Origin: RHKX01 sp046330415 | GTDB lineage: Bacteria > Actinomycetota > Thermoleophilia > Solirubrobacterales > 70-9 | Reading direction: 5' to 3' | DNA length: 64,000 nucleotides | Assembly (NCBI GenBank): GCA_046330415.1 | Contig: JAXLSW010000007.1 | Span: forward strand, 1 to 64,000 | Shown: in pieces, positions 45,180 through 53,854 of the stretch | Position numbering within the stretch: position 1 is the first letter of the stretch | Layout of the letters: the number at the start of each line of letters is the position of its first letter | Made by a program: the position numbers and the translations under genes | The notes under the pieces: generated by a model | Told to the model about the DNA's origin: nothing | The model's database searches: none | What the model saw: the letters and a program-made list of their open reading frames with translations, nothing else

Positions 45180-46031
45180 TCAGCGCCGCTTCATCCCCTT
45201 CGCCGCCGAAAGCAGCTCGTCGATGTCATCGAAGTGGATGCGAGCGGTGAAGCCGTTGGCGGCGGAGCTGACCTTGACCTCGCGTCCGAGAGCGCGCTCG
45301 AGCGCGTCCTCGGCCTTGCCGATCGCGGCCTCCTCGTCCGGGTGGATCTCTCGCCGCTTGCGGGTGGATCCCCCCTCCCCCTTCGCGCGTCGCTCGGTCT
45401 CGCGGACCGACCAGCCACCGGCGACGGCGTCGCGGGCGAGCTGACGGCGGCGGTCCTGGCCGCGAGCGACGAGCAGGGCCCGTCCGTGGCCCTCGGTGAG
45501 CTCCCCGGATTCGAGCAGCTCGAGGACCGGGTCCGGCAGCTCGAGGATGCGGATCAGGTTCGAGACGGCGGAGCGGCTCTTGCCGAGCCGGCGCGCAGTC
45601 TCCTCCTTGCTGAGGTCGAGATCCTCGACGAGCGCGGCGCACCCGCGTGCCTCCTCAACGGGGTTGAGGCTCTCGCGGGCCATGTTCTCGATTAGTGCGA
45701 TTTGCAGGCGTTTTGTCTCCTCCTCGGTGCGGAGGATCGCGGGGACGGTCTCCAGTCCAGCCAGCTGCGCGGCACGCCAGCGACGCTCGCCGGCGATCAG
45801 CTCGTAGCGGCCGTCGTCGAGCGGCTGCACCACCAGCGGCTGCAGGATGCCCGCATCGGTGATCGTCTCGGCCAGGCGATCGAGTGCGTCCTTGTCGAAG
45901 GCCTTCCGCGGTTGCGTCGGGTTCGGCCGGATCAGGTCGATCGGCACCTCGCGGTAGGAGGGCTCGCCGACGTCGTTGGAGGCGGGCAGGATCGCGTCCA
46001 ACCCGCGGCCGATGCCCGGCTTCCTAGCCAC
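45180..46031 (-). CDS. parB: chromosome-partitioning protein ParB
   Basis: 283 residues from the GTG that overlaps the parA stop (VARKPGIGRGLDAILP, the usual ParB start); a longer frame exists but adds only basic residues. The N-terminal CTPase domain has YREVPIDLIRPNPTQPRKAF and GERRWRAAQLAGL, the central HTH is DLSKEETARRLGKSRSAVSN, and the C-terminal dimer domain is basic. ParB loads on parS as a CTP-dependent clamp and organises the origin. Two parS sites lie 3 kb away in yidD. Confidence 0.93.
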   Translation of the reverse strand: MARKPGIGRGLDAILPASNDVGEPSYREVPIDLIRPNPTQPRKAFDKDALDRLAETITDAGILQPLVVQPLDDGRYELIAGERRWRAAQLAGLETVPAILRTEEETKRLQIALIENMARESLNPVEEARGCAALVEDLDLSKEETARRLGKSRSAVSNLIRILELPDPVLELLESGELTEGHGRALLVARGQDRRRQLARDAVAGGWSVRETERRAKGEGGSTRKRREIHPDEEAAIGKAEDALERALGREVKVSSAANGFTARIHFDDIDELLSAAKGMKRR

Positions 46032-46782
46032 GAGCGACCACCTCCTGCGCGAGCGAGCTGTACGCCTGCGCGCCACGGGATCCGGGAGCGTGGGTGACCA
46101 CCGGCGTGCCGAAGCTCGGAGCCTCGGCGACGCGGACGCTCCGCGGCACGACGGTGTCGAGCACCAGCTCGTTGAAGTGATCTCTCAGCTCGTGCTCCAC
46201 GTCTTGGGAAAGCCTCGTTCTTTCGTCAGCCATCGTGATCAGGATGCCGGTCAGAACCAGCCCCGGGTTCAGTCGGCGGCGCACAGTCTGAAGGGTGTCG
46301 AGGAACTGCACGAGACCCTCAAGCGCCAGGTACTCCGCCTGGACCGGAACGATGACGCGGTCGGCGGCGGCGAGCGCGTTGACGGTGATCGGGTCGAGTG
46401 AGGGTGGGCAGTCGAGGACCGTCGACTGGAACCGCTCCCGGACGGGGCCGAGCCCGTCGCGGAGCCGGTACTCGAAATGCTCGAGCTCGGGGAGCTCGAC
46501 TGACGCGCCGGCGAGATCGCGGTTTCCCGGCACGATCCAGAGGTTGTCGGGGCCCGCGGGGCGGGCGGCCTCGGCGATCGTGCCCTCGCCGCAGAGGGTG
46601 TCGTAGGAGGAGGGCCGAGACTCGCGGTCGAGGCCCAGCGAGACGGTCAGGTTGCACTGCGGATCGAGGTCGACGACCAGCGTCTGCCGACCCTCGAGCG
46701 CCAGGCACGCCGCGACATTGACCGCCGTGGTGGTCTTCCCCACCCCACCCTTCTGGTTGGCTATCGCGTAGACGAGTCCCAT
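46024..46782 (-). CDS. parA: chromosome-partitioning ATPase ParA/Soj
   Basis: 252 residues. Deviant Walker A NQKGGVGKTTTAVNVAACLA at residues 9-28, switch region VVDLDPQCNLTVSLG, and VLDCPPSLDPITVNAL (Walker B). Forms a DNA-bound gradient that moves ParB-parS complexes. Overlaps parB by 8 bp. A 181-nt spacer to rsmG (46783-46963) contains a short CGGTCG-rich tandem stretch and no gene; parAB may have its own promoter there. Confidence 0.95.
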   Translation of the reverse strand: MGLVYAIANQKGGVGKTTTAVNVAACLALEGRQTLVVDLDPQCNLTVSLGLDRESRPSSYDTLCGEGTIAEAARPAGPDNLWIVPGNRDLAGASVELPELEHFEYRLRDGLGPVRERFQSTVLDCPPSLDPITVNALAAADRVIVPVQAEYLALEGLVQFLDTLQTVRRRLNPGLVLTGILITMADERTRLSQDVEHELRDHFNELVLDTVVPRSVRVAEAPSFGTPVVTHAPGSRGAQAYSSLAQEVVARG

Positions 46783-46963
46783 CGGTTCTTGCTCTTCGTG
46801 TCTGTCTCGGTCGCTCGGTCGTTTCGGTCGTCCCGGTCTTCATTCGGGCGGCGCGGCCGCTCGAGCCGGAGCGCGCCGACTCTAGATCACCCTCGCCGGG
46901 GTTTGGACCTCGCCGTGCAGGAATCTCCACTTCCGTCACGAAGAAGTACGCGGATAGTTGCGT

Positions 46964-47677
46964 TCAGCTCCCCGCGGGGCGCTTCTTCGCCATGCCCGAT
47001 CGCCTCGGCAGGCGGTCTGGGGTCGACCCGCTCTTGCGGATCACGTGCAGGTGGCGGTTGCGGCTGCCGGCGTACGGCCCGACCCAGAGGATCTCCTCAG
47101 GCCTCATCGCGAGGGATTCTGCGCCGCGCTCGAGCTCGGCCTCCTCGTCGGGATCGCGGCGCCCCTTCCAGGCGATGAGCGCACCGCCCTCGCGCAGCAG
47201 CGGGGAGGCGAGCTCGGCGAGCGTGCTGAGACGACCGACGGCACGGGCGGTGACCACGTCGTAGGCCTCACGGCCTTCGCCGCTCGCCCACTCCTCCGCG
47301 CGCGCGTTGACCGCACGGGCGTTGGCGATGCCCCCGGCCGCGGCCGCTCGATCGATGAACTCGCACTTGCGGCCGATCGACTCGATCAGGTCCACGTGGA
47401 GGTCCGGCAGCTGCGCGGCCAGCACGAGGCCGGGGAAGCCCGCGCCGGCTCCTACGTCGGCTATCCGGCTTGCTGAAGCCAGATCCGCGACGACGAGCCC
47501 ACTGAGGCTGTCGGCCACATGCACCGACCAGGCGAGCTCGGGGGCGGTAACCGAGCTCGGTGACGATGCCTCGCGGGCGAGCATCTCGAGCACCGGCTCG
47601 AGCCTGCCGCGAGCCTCGGCCGTCGGCTCGGGGACGGTGCCGCCCCGGCGCTCCGAGGCCCCGGCGCCGCTGTCCAC
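46964..47677 (-). CDS. rsmG: 16S rRNA (guanine527-N7)-methyltransferase RsmG
   Basis: 237 residues. The SAM-binding core is intact: ADVGAGAGFPGLVLAAQLPD, VDLIESIGRKCEFIDR, VVTARAVGRLSTLAELASPL and GGALIAWKGRRDPDEEAELE. It methylates G527 in 16S rRNA; loss gives low-level streptomycin resistance in other bacteria. Six nt follow the jag stop. The C-terminal ~25 basic residues are an extension. Confidence 0.93.
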   Translation of the reverse strand: MDSGAGASERRGGTVPEPTAEARGRLEPVLEMLAREASSPSSVTAPELAWSVHVADSLSGLVVADLASASRIADVGAGAGFPGLVLAAQLPDLHVDLIESIGRKCEFIDRAAAAGGIANARAVNARAEEWASGEGREAYDVVTARAVGRLSTLAELASPLLREGGALIAWKGRRDPDEEAELERGAESLAMRPEEILWVGPYAGSRNRHLHVIRKSGSTPDRLPRRSGMAKKRPAGS

Positions 47678-47683
47678 GGCGTT

Positions 47684-48187
47684 CTAGTCCTCGATCAGCG
47701 GTGCGACGACGATCCGCCGCTCGGGCTCGTCGCCCTCGCTGTAGGTCTCGACGTCGTTGCGGTCCTTGAGCACCTCGTGGACCATCCGTCGCTCGCTCGC
47801 CGACATCGGCTCGAGCCGGACCGCCTCGCCGTTGCGGTTCGCCCGCTCCGCGGCGATCTCGGCCTCCTCCTCGAGCATCTCGCGGCGACGCTCCCGGTAC
47901 CCGGCGGCGTCGAGGGTGACGCGCTTGCGGTCGCTCACGCCCATCGAGGCGGCTCGGTAGCAGAGAAGCTGCAGCGCATCGAGCGTCTGCCCGCGGCGGC
48001 CGATCAGGATTCCCAGCTCGTCGGTGCCGTCGATCGTGGCGAGGATCTCGTCCTCGGACTCGCTGACCTCGACCTCGGCATCGAGCTCGAGCTCGTCGAG
48101 GACGCGGTCGACGAGCGCACGCACGCGCTCAGCGGGCTCCTCGGGCATCTCCTCGGGAAGATCGTTCACATCCAGCTCCTCGCTCAT
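47684..48187 (-). CDS. jag: KH/R3H-domain RNA-binding protein Jag/KhpB
   Basis: 167 residues. Acidic N-terminus, KH domain with ELGILIGRRGQTLDALQLL (GxxG loop GRRG), then the R3H domain ERRREMLEEEAEIAAERANR and EPMSASERRMVHEVLKDRND. KhpB binds RNA with KhpA and influences cell division. The ATG overlaps the yidC stop as TGATG. Normal position between yidC and rsmG. Confidence 0.93.
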   Translation of the reverse strand: MSEELDVNDLPEEMPEEPAERVRALVDRVLDELELDAEVEVSESEDEILATIDGTDELGILIGRRGQTLDALQLLCYRAASMGVSDRKRVTLDAAGYRERRREMLEEEAEIAAERANRNGEAVRLEPMSASERRMVHEVLKDRNDVETYSEGDEPERRIVVAPLIED

Positions 48188-48948
48188 CAGCGTCTCCTGC
48201 CCGATTTCTTCTTCTTCCTGCGTGGCGGTGGCGGCGGCGCCTTGGTCGTCTCCTCCAGCTCCTCGTCGGTCGGCTTCTTCATCGGCCCCATCATCGAGTA
48301 GACGACCTGCTGCTGCATGAACGTCCAGATGTTGGTCGAGATCCAGTACACGGAGAGACCGGCCTCGAAGCTGGCCACGAACGGCGCGAACAGGAACGGC
48401 AGGCCGAAGACGATGAACCTCTGCGGCCCCTCGATCCCCTGGCCGCGAACCGTCATCGCCAGGCCGGCGGCGAGCTGGGTGATGATGAAGAGCGCGATCA
48501 GCGTGATCGTCACCCAGGTTGGGTCGGGAGGCTCGATCAGGGAGTTGATGAAGAGCCAGCCCTCGGGCGGCGCGTTCTCGACGTCCTGCTGGAAGGAATC
48601 GCCCTTCAGCATGTAGTAGAGCGAGATGAAGACGGGGAGCTGCAGGAGCAGTGGCAGGCAGGAGGCGAGCGGGTTGATCTCGTTCTCCTGGTAGAAGCGC
48701 ATCATCTCCTGCTGCTGGCGCTGCTTGTCGTCCTTGTACTTGTTCTGGATCGCCTTGATGTGCGGCGCCAGCTCCGACATCGCCCGCATCGACTTGATCT
48801 GCTTCAGCGAGATCGGGAAGATCGCGAGCCGGACCGTGAACACGAGGGCCACGATCGACGGTCCCCAACCGAGGCCGACCGTGTCGTGGAAGAACACGAT
48901 GATCGCCTCGGGGATGTCGGTGAAGATGGATGCGACCGGGATGTTCAT
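48187..48948 (-). CDS. yidC: membrane protein insertase YidC (short, Gram-positive type)
   Basis: 253 residues without the large periplasmic domain of proteobacterial YidC. Five hydrophobic segments; the 60KD_IMP domain has IVALVFTVRLAIFPISLKQI with the functional Arg in the first core helix, NPLASCLPLLLQLPVFISLY and FEAGLSVYWISTNIWTFMQQ. The C-terminus is a basic tail (PPPPPRRKKKKSGRRR) suited to ribosome contact. Overlaps yidD by 4 bp. Inserts membrane proteins with or without SecYEG. Confidence 0.95.
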   Translation of the reverse strand: MNIPVASIFTDIPEAIIVFFHDTVGLGWGPSIVALVFTVRLAIFPISLKQIKSMRAMSELAPHIKAIQNKYKDDKQRQQQEMMRFYQENEINPLASCLPLLLQLPVFISLYYMLKGDSFQQDVENAPPEGWLFINSLIEPPDPTWVTITLIALFIITQLAAGLAMTVRGQGIEGPQRFIVFGLPFLFAPFVASFEAGLSVYWISTNIWTFMQQQVVYSMMGPMKKPTDEELEETTKAPPPPPRRKKKKSGRRR

Positions 48949-49295
48949 GCGGTTCTGGTGCTCTCCGTGGACGTGCGGAACAGCCGGCGGTCAGACACCG
49001 GATCGATCCCGCCCTTGCTGAAGGGGTTGCAGCGCAGTAGGCGCCAAGAAGCGAGGATGGTGCCACGAATCGCCCCGAGCTCGCGGATCGCCTCCTCCGC
49101 GTAGGCCGAACAGCTCGGGTAGTAGCGGCATCGGGGGGCCATCGCGGGTGAGATGAAGCGGCGGTAGCCGCGAAGCGGCAGGAGGACGACGCGCGCCAGC
49201 GGGCTCAGCTTCTCCGTTTCACGTGAAACGCTGGTCGCGGGGTGCCGGTCACCGCATGTGCACGTTTCACGTGAAACGCTCGCCGGGGTGGTCAC
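48945..49295 (-). CDS. yidD: membrane protein insertion efficiency factor YidD
   Basis: 116 residues. Core LLPLRGYRRFISPAMAPRCR, YYPSCSAYAEEAIRELGAI and RLLRCNPFSKGGIDPV is typical of YidD. A 30-residue N-terminal extension reads ASVSRETCTCGDRHPATSVS then RET: both VSRET copies are encoded by the two parS sites. The GTG start overlaps the rnpA stop (GTGA), which supports translation through the parS sites, as no good later start is seen. Confidence 0.88.
   Translation of the reverse strand: MTTPASVSRETCTCGDRHPATSVSRETEKLSPLARVVLLPLRGYRRFISPAMAPRCRYYPSCSAYAEEAIRELGAIRGTILASWRLLRCNPFSKGGIDPVSDRRLFRTSTESTRTA
49215..49230. promoter_or_regulatory. parS: parS site 1
   Basis: CGTTTCACGTGAAACG, a perfect 16-bp palindrome that matches the conserved ParB site (TGTTTCACGTGAAACA) except the outermost bases. 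It lies in the yidD coding sequence. Confidence 0.93.
49263..49278. promoter_or_regulatory. parS: parS site 2
   Basis: Identical 16-bp palindrome, 48 bp from the first centre to centre and in the same reading frame of yidD. Paired origin-proximal sites would nucleate ParB spreading. Confidence 0.93.
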
Positions 49296-49678
49296 GACTC
49301 GTCCGCCTCGTCGAGAAGCGCTGAGATCGACGTCGTCAAGCCCTGCGCCCCCTCACGCTCGACGAGGCCGGCGACCCCGGCGCGCGCGACCAGCACGAAG
49401 TCGTAGCCTTCAGGAAGACGGTCGGAGAGGCTCCAGAACGCCTCGCGCAGCGCGCGCTTGACGCGATTGCGCTCGACCGCTCCACCGACCTTGCGGCCCA
49501 CGGAGATGCCGAGGCGGACCTCGCCGCTCGCGTCGTCCGGCTCGCGGGGGAACGCGTAGAGGACTAGGTTGCGGTCGGCGTGCGACTGCCCGTCGCGGTA
49601 GGCGCGGTCGAAATCACCGCTGCGTGAGAGCCGACCGCGTTTGCGCGGCTTCTCGCCGGACTCCTCGTCGCCCGTCAT
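49292..49678 (-). CDS. rnpA: ribonuclease P protein component
   Basis: 128 residues. The RNase P protein signature is clear: LGISVGRKVGGAVERNRVKR then ALREAFW, with the RNR motif, preceded by SGDFDRAYRDGQSHADRNLV. It assists RNase P RNA in tRNA 5' maturation. It lies 31 nt from rpmH in the usual rpmH-rnpA order. Confidence 0.95.
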   Translation of the reverse strand: MTGDEESGEKPRKRGRLSRSGDFDRAYRDGQSHADRNLVLYAFPREPDDASGEVRLGISVGRKVGGAVERNRVKRALREAFWSLSDRLPEGYDFVLVARAGVAGLVEREGAQGLTTSISALLDEADES

Positions 49679-49709
49679 CAGCTTGCTGACGCCGTGGCGG
49701 CCGGCATCG

Positions 49710-49844
49710 CTAGACGGTTAGGCGCTTACGGCCCTTGCGGCGACGGCGGCTGATCGTGGCGCGGCCGTGACGGGTCCGCATGCGGGCGCGGAACCCGTGC
49801 GTGCGGGCGCGCTTTCGCTTCTTGGGCTGCCAGGTTCGCTTCAT
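49710..49844 (-). CDS. rpmH: 50S ribosomal protein L34
   Basis: 44 residues, beginning MKRTWQPKKRKRARTHGFRA and ending RRRRKGRKRLTV, a standard L34. The ribosome site is GAGGAGCC before the ATG. First gene of the leftward cluster, divergent from dnaA. Confidence 0.97.
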   Translation of the reverse strand: MKRTWQPKKRKRARTHGFRARMRTRHGRATISRRRRKGRKRLTV

Positions 49845-49899
49845 AGTCAGGGCTCCTCGATGGTCGCGGCGGAGATCGCCGGGCACCTAGGGTCGGGGC

Positions 49900-49905
49900 A
49901 GTATA
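49900..49905 (-). promoter_or_regulatory. candidate -10 box of the rpmH operon
   Basis: TATACT on the minus strand, 55 nt upstream of the rpmH ATG in the rpmH-dnaA spacer. The -35 region is not convincing. Confidence 0.4.
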
Positions 49906-50016
49906 GGGGGCTGCAGAAGAAGTCCGGGTCCGGTGCCTGCGGAGACCCGCCACGACCGTTTGGCGCGATTTGCGGACTCTGCGCACCAGACGCTCGGTGG
50001 GCCCCGAAACCGGACC

Positions 50017-50022
50017 TATGAT
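50017..50022 (+). promoter_or_regulatory. candidate -10 box of dnaA
   Basis: TATGAT 63 nt upstream of the dnaA GTG, with CTCGGT about 18 nt before it as a weak -35. The rest of the 240-bp rpmH-dnaA spacer has no gene and no clear DnaA box. Confidence 0.35.
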
Positions 50023-50085
50023 CGCCCACGGTCCAGCCCCGGGAACCAGTCCGGGCCGCTGATCCATTCCCAGGACCTTGAGCAA

Positions 50086-51468
50086 GTGAACGAGACATCG
50101 ACACAGGACCCAGGAGCCATCTGGCGCGGGATTCGCGAGGAGCTGCGCACGACGCTGCCCGCCTCCGCCTACGAGCACTGGCTCGAACCGCTCAAGGCCG
50201 TGGGAGCTCAGGGGGGCAGGCTCTACGTGGCCGGCCCCGAGCGTGCGCGCGAGTGGTTCAGCCGCCGCTACGGCGTCGCCGCCAACGAGGTGCTGCGCCG
50301 TCACGCCCCCGGCTTCACCGAGATCGCCTTCACAGACGGCACGCTGGAGGTCAGCGGTCCCCAGCGCACCGGCGCGCCGGCCGCGGAAGCGCCGATCGGC
50401 GCCGGCGGGATCCCGCGCGGCCTCGAGACGCTCGACTTCGACCGCTTCGTGATCGGTTCCGGCAATCGCTTCGCTCACTCCGCATCCCTCGCAGTCGCCG
50501 AGTCCCCCGGTGAGTCGTACAACCCGTTGTTCTTATACGGAGCGCCCGGGCTCGGCAAGACCCACCTTCTCGTCTCGATCGCCAACTACCTGCGCAAGCA
50601 GCGACCGGACCTGAGCGTCGTCTACACCACGGCCGAGCGCTTCACGAGCGAGTTCGTCACCGCGCTTCGGGTCAAGGGCGAACGCTCAGCCGCGTTCAAG
50701 GAGCGGTACCGCGGGGTCGGGTGCCTGCTCATCGACGACATCCAGTTCCTCGAGGGCAAGCCGTCGACCGAGGACGAGTTCTTCCACACCTTCAACGAGC
50801 TCTACTCGCAGGGTTCGCAGATCGTCCTCTCGAGCGACCGGCCGCCGGAGGCGATGGAAAGGCTCTCCAGCCGCCTGCGCGACCGCTTCGCCTGGGGCCT
50901 CACCGTGGAGCTGCAGGACCCCGACCTGGCGACCCGCATCACGCTGCTCCGGCGTCTCGCCGTCGAGCACGCGATCCCGGTCCCCGACTCCGAAGTCCTC
51001 CGTCAGATCGCCCAGGCCGCCCCGCAGAACCTGCGCCGCCTCGAGGGGGCACTGACGCGGGTCACCGCCTTCGCGTCGATGATCGGGGAGTCCCCGAGCG
51101 CGGAGCTCGTCCGCCGCGTCCTCGGCGGCAGCGATGCTTCTCCCGCTCCTCAGCAAGAGGCGCCCGCCGAGGAGCAGCTCGAGCGCATCCAGCTCGCGGT
51201 CTGCGACGTCCTCCATCTCTCGCTCGCCGACATGCGCTCCGCGCGCCGCCAGCCCAACCTGGTCCGCGGCAGGCAGCTCGCCATGTACGTCGCCCGCAAC
51301 CAGACCGACCTCTCGCTCGCGCAGATCGCCCGCGGCTTCGACCGCGACCACTCGACCGTGCTCTCCTCGATCCGCCGCGTCGAGAAGGACATGGAGCCCG
51401 GTGGAGATATCCACAGGGCGCTCGAGCGAATCCACGAACGACTCCACATCGACCCCCCGGCGGCCTGA
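50086..51468 (+). CDS. dnaA: chromosomal replication initiator DnaA
   Basis: 460 residues from GTG (VNETSTQDPGAIWRGIREEL). Domain I to about 90, short linker, AAA+ domain III with LDFDRFVIGSGNRFAHSASL, Walker A GAPGLGKTHLLVSI, Walker B CLLIDDIQFLEGK and sensor VLSSDRPPEAM, and DNA-binding domain IV with MRSARRQPNLVRGRQLAMYV and FDRDHSTVLSSIRRV. A longer in-frame reading exists upstream but would be an unusual N-terminus. It initiates replication at oriC. Confidence 0.96.
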   Translation: MNETSTQDPGAIWRGIREELRTTLPASAYEHWLEPLKAVGAQGGRLYVAGPERAREWFSRRYGVAANEVLRRHAPGFTEIAFTDGTLEVSGPQRTGAPAAEAPIGAGGIPRGLETLDFDRFVIGSGNRFAHSASLAVAESPGESYNPLFLYGAPGLGKTHLLVSIANYLRKQRPDLSVVYTTAERFTSEFVTALRVKGERSAAFKERYRGVGCLLIDDIQFLEGKPSTEDEFFHTFNELYSQGSQIVLSSDRPPEAMERLSSRLRDRFAWGLTVELQDPDLATRITLLRRLAVEHAIPVPDSEVLRQIAQAAPQNLRRLEGALTRVTAFASMIGESPSAELVRRVLGGSDASPAPQQEAPAEEQLERIQLAVCDVLHLSLADMRSARRQPNLVRGRQLAMYVARNQTDLSLAQIARGFDRDHSTVLSSIRRVEKDMEPGGDIHRALERIHERLHIDPPAA

Positions 51469-51580
51469 TCCGTCAGCCGCCGTCCACCGCAGACGACTTT
51501 GCCCACACCACTCACCAACACCCCCGGATACGCTGCCTGAGCGGGATCCGTAGGTTTTGGGAGATTCCCACAGGCTCTAC
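51400..51580. other. candidate oriC with DnaA-box-like sites (dnaA 3' end to dnaN)
   Basis: A cluster of TCCACA/CCCACA words: ATATCCACA (51407-51415, one mismatch to TTATCCACA), GAATCCACG and GACTCCACA within the dnaA 3' end, TTGCCCACA (51499-51507) and ATTCCCACA (51564-51572) in the dnaA-dnaN spacer. All are in one orientation. Gene strands diverge around here and parS lies 2 kb left. Only the first and TTGCCCACA are good boxes, and no strong AT-rich unwinding element is seen. Confidence 0.45.
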
Positions 51581-51610
51581 ATCAACTCAGAAGATCAGAA
51601 GAGGAAGCAG

Positions 51611-52717
51611 ATGCAACTGAAAGCCGAACGCGACCCCCTCCTCGACGGTCTCCAGACCGCGGCCAGGGCGCTCTCGACTCGCACCACCCTGCCCTCGCTC
51701 GGGGGGATCATGCTGGTCGCGGCCGGGGGCAAGCTTTCGGCGCGGGCCACCGACAGCGAGCTCGCCGTCACCGTCGAGATCGACGCGGAGGTCGAGGGTG
51801 AGGGCCAGATCCTGCTCCCGGGCCGGCTGCTCGCCGACGTCGCGCGTTCGCTGCCGCAGGGCCCGGTGACCATCTCCGAGCGCGCCTCCGAGCGCGACGT
51901 CGAGATCACCGCCGGCACCGCGCGGTTCCACCTGCGGCTGCTCGACGCCGAGGACTTCCCCCGCCTTCCCGAGCTCGAGGGCGACGCGATCACGATGCCC
52001 GCGCAGGCGCTCGCGGAGACCGTCGAGCGGGTCGCCCGCGCGGCGTCGCGCGACGAGGTCCGCCCGATCCTGACCGGGATCATGGTCAGCGTCGAGGGCA
52101 ACTCGCTGACGATGGTCGCCACCGACTCCTATCGCCTCTCGGTGAAGCGGACCGAGCTCTCCGAAGCGGTGTCGCAGCCGTTCGAGGCGAACGTGCCGGC
52201 GCGCGCGATGCGTGAGCTCGCCCGCGTCGTCTCCGGGGGTGGGATCGAGGAGGTGCGCGTGGCGATGCCGGGTAACCAGATCGTCTTCGCCGCCGGCGGG
52301 GTGGTCCTCTCCTCGCGGCTCATCGACGGGCAGTTCCCCAACTACCGCCAGCTGCTTCCGGACGCGTTCGACCACGATGTGAAGCTGCCGCGCGGGGAGC
52401 TCCTCGACGTGACCCGCCGCATCCGCTACCTGGCGCAGCGCAACGCGCCTCTGAAGATGGCGTTCGCCGAGGGCGAGCTGACGGTCGCCGCGGAGACGCC
52501 CGAGATCGGCGACGCTTCGGAGTCGATGCCGTGCGCGTTCAGCGGCGAGGCGATGGAGATCGCCTTCAACCCGCAGTTCTTCATCGAGGGGGTGGAGAGC
52601 GTCGAGAGCGAGGAGGTGGTGCTTCGACTCACTTCGCCGTTGCGGCCGGGACTCCTGCAGGCCGCCGGGTCCGAGGACTTCTCCTACCTCGTGATGCCGA
52701 TCCGCCTCACTGTCTGA
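51611..52717 (+). CDS. dnaN: DNA polymerase III beta subunit (sliding clamp)
   Basis: 368 residues; ATG preceded by AGAGGAAG. Three clamp domains: QTAARALSTRTTLPSLGGIM near the start, VERVARAASRDEVRPILTGI, SRLIDGQFPNYRQLLPDAFD, and the C-terminal YLVMPIRLTV. It forms the ring that holds polymerase on DNA. Intact and in the usual place after dnaA. Confidence 0.96.
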   Translation: MQLKAERDPLLDGLQTAARALSTRTTLPSLGGIMLVAAGGKLSARATDSELAVTVEIDAEVEGEGQILLPGRLLADVARSLPQGPVTISERASERDVEITAGTARFHLRLLDAEDFPRLPELEGDAITMPAQALAETVERVARAASRDEVRPILTGIMVSVEGNSLTMVATDSYRLSVKRTELSEAVSQPFEANVPARAMRELARVVSGGGIEEVRVAMPGNQIVFAAGGVVLSSRLIDGQFPNYRQLLPDAFDHDVKLPRGELLDVTRRIRYLAQRNAPLKMAFAEGELTVAAETPEIGDASESMPCAFSGEAMEIAFNPQFFIEGVESVESEEVVLRLTSPLRPGLLQAAGSEDFSYLVMPIRLTV

Positions 52718-52741
52718 GCCGATGACGCCGGCGGTGCGGCC

Positions 52742-53854
52742 GTGAGGGTCGCGAGGATCGAGCCGCTCGCGTTCCGCAACCTCGCCGACGTCCCGGTCGG
52801 GCTCGGCCCCGGTCTCACCGTCCTGCACGGACCCAATGGCGCCGGCAAGACGAACCTGCTCGAGGCGCTCTTCTTCGCCCTGACCGGGCGCTCGTGCCGG
52901 ACCCGGCGCGAGCGCGAGGCGATTCGCTTCGGTGCCGAGTTGACGCGCGTCGAGGCCTGGCTCGAGCCGGGCGACGACGGCGCCGGTGGGATCGAGATCG
53001 CCGAGCCGATGACGATGCTCGCGTCGGTCTCCAGCGGGGAGGCGCGGCGACGGCTCGTGGACGGCTCGCCGGCCCGGGCAGAGGACGACCGCCGCCGCCC
53101 CGCTCTGAGCGTGTTCATGCCCGACCGGTTGGCGCTCGTCAAGGGACCGCCGTCGCCGCGCCGCGCGCACCTCGATCGCCTCGCGGCGGCGCTGAGGCCG
53201 GCCCGCGCGGACCTTCGTCGCGGCTACTCGCAGGCGCTGGCGCAGCGCAACAACCTGCTCGCGCGAATCAAGCGCGGGGGGGACCCGACGACGCTTTCAG
53301 CCTGGGACCGGGAGCTCGCCGAGCGGGCCGCGCCGCTGGTCGAGTCTCGGGCGGAGGCCGCCGGTGAGCTGAGCGAGCCGTTCTCGGAGGCGGCCACCGA
53401 GCTCGGGCTCGCCGGTGGCGCCGAGATCTCCTATCGGCCGCGGACGGGCGAGCTCGACATCGACGCGATCGTGGCCGAGCTCGGCGCCCGGCAGGAGGGC
53501 GACATCGCCCGCGGCTTCACCGGCTACGGGCCGCACCGCGACGAGGTCGAGATCTCCTTCGGCGGCCGCTCGCTGCGCCGCTACGGCTCCCAGGGACAGC
53601 AGCGCCTCGGGCTCCTTGCGCTGCTGTTCGCCGAGCGCGAGGCGTTGCGGCGCGCGCGCCGGCAGCTGCCGCTGCTGCTTCTCGACGACGTCATGAGCGA
53701 GCTCGATCCGGAACGACGCGAGCGGCTCGCCGGAATGCTCTCAGGGGGTGGTCAGGCGTTGATAACGGCGACGGAGGCGGGGCACGTTCCCGGCGAGGCG
53801 TTCGAGATCGCGATCAGCGCCGGGGAGGCCCTGGCCGAGGGGGTGGAAGGGTGA
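52742..53854 (+). CDS. recF: DNA repair and recombination protein RecF
   Basis: 370 residues, GTG start. SMC-like ATPase with Walker A VLHGPNGAGKTNLLEALFFA at about residue 31, KGPPSPRRAHLDRLAAALRP, TGYGPHRDEVEISFGGRSLR with RYGSQGQQRLGLLALLFAER (signature) and LLLLDDVMSELDPERR (Walker B). Loads RecA at gaps with RecO and RecR. 24 nt after dnaN; overlaps the next gene by 4 bp. Confidence 0.94.
   Translation: MRVARIEPLAFRNLADVPVGLGPGLTVLHGPNGAGKTNLLEALFFALTGRSCRTRREREAIRFGAELTRVEAWLEPGDDGAGGIEIAEPMTMLASVSSGEARRRLVDGSPARAEDDRRRPALSVFMPDRLALVKGPPSPRRAHLDRLAAALRPARADLRRGYSQALAQRNNLLARIKRGGDPTTLSAWDRELAERAAPLVESRAEAAGELSEPFSEAATELGLAGGAEISYRPRTGELDIDAIVAELGARQEGDIARGFTGYGPHRDEVEISFGGRSLRRYGSQGQQRLGLLALLFAEREALRRARRQLPLLLLDDVMSELDPERRERLAGMLSGGGQALITATEAGHVPGEAFEIAISAGEALAEGVEG

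Noticed and set aside
46808..46840. CGGTCG tandem repeats upstream of parA as iterons
   Set aside because: Only four imperfect units with irregular spacing, and the real parS sites are elsewhere.
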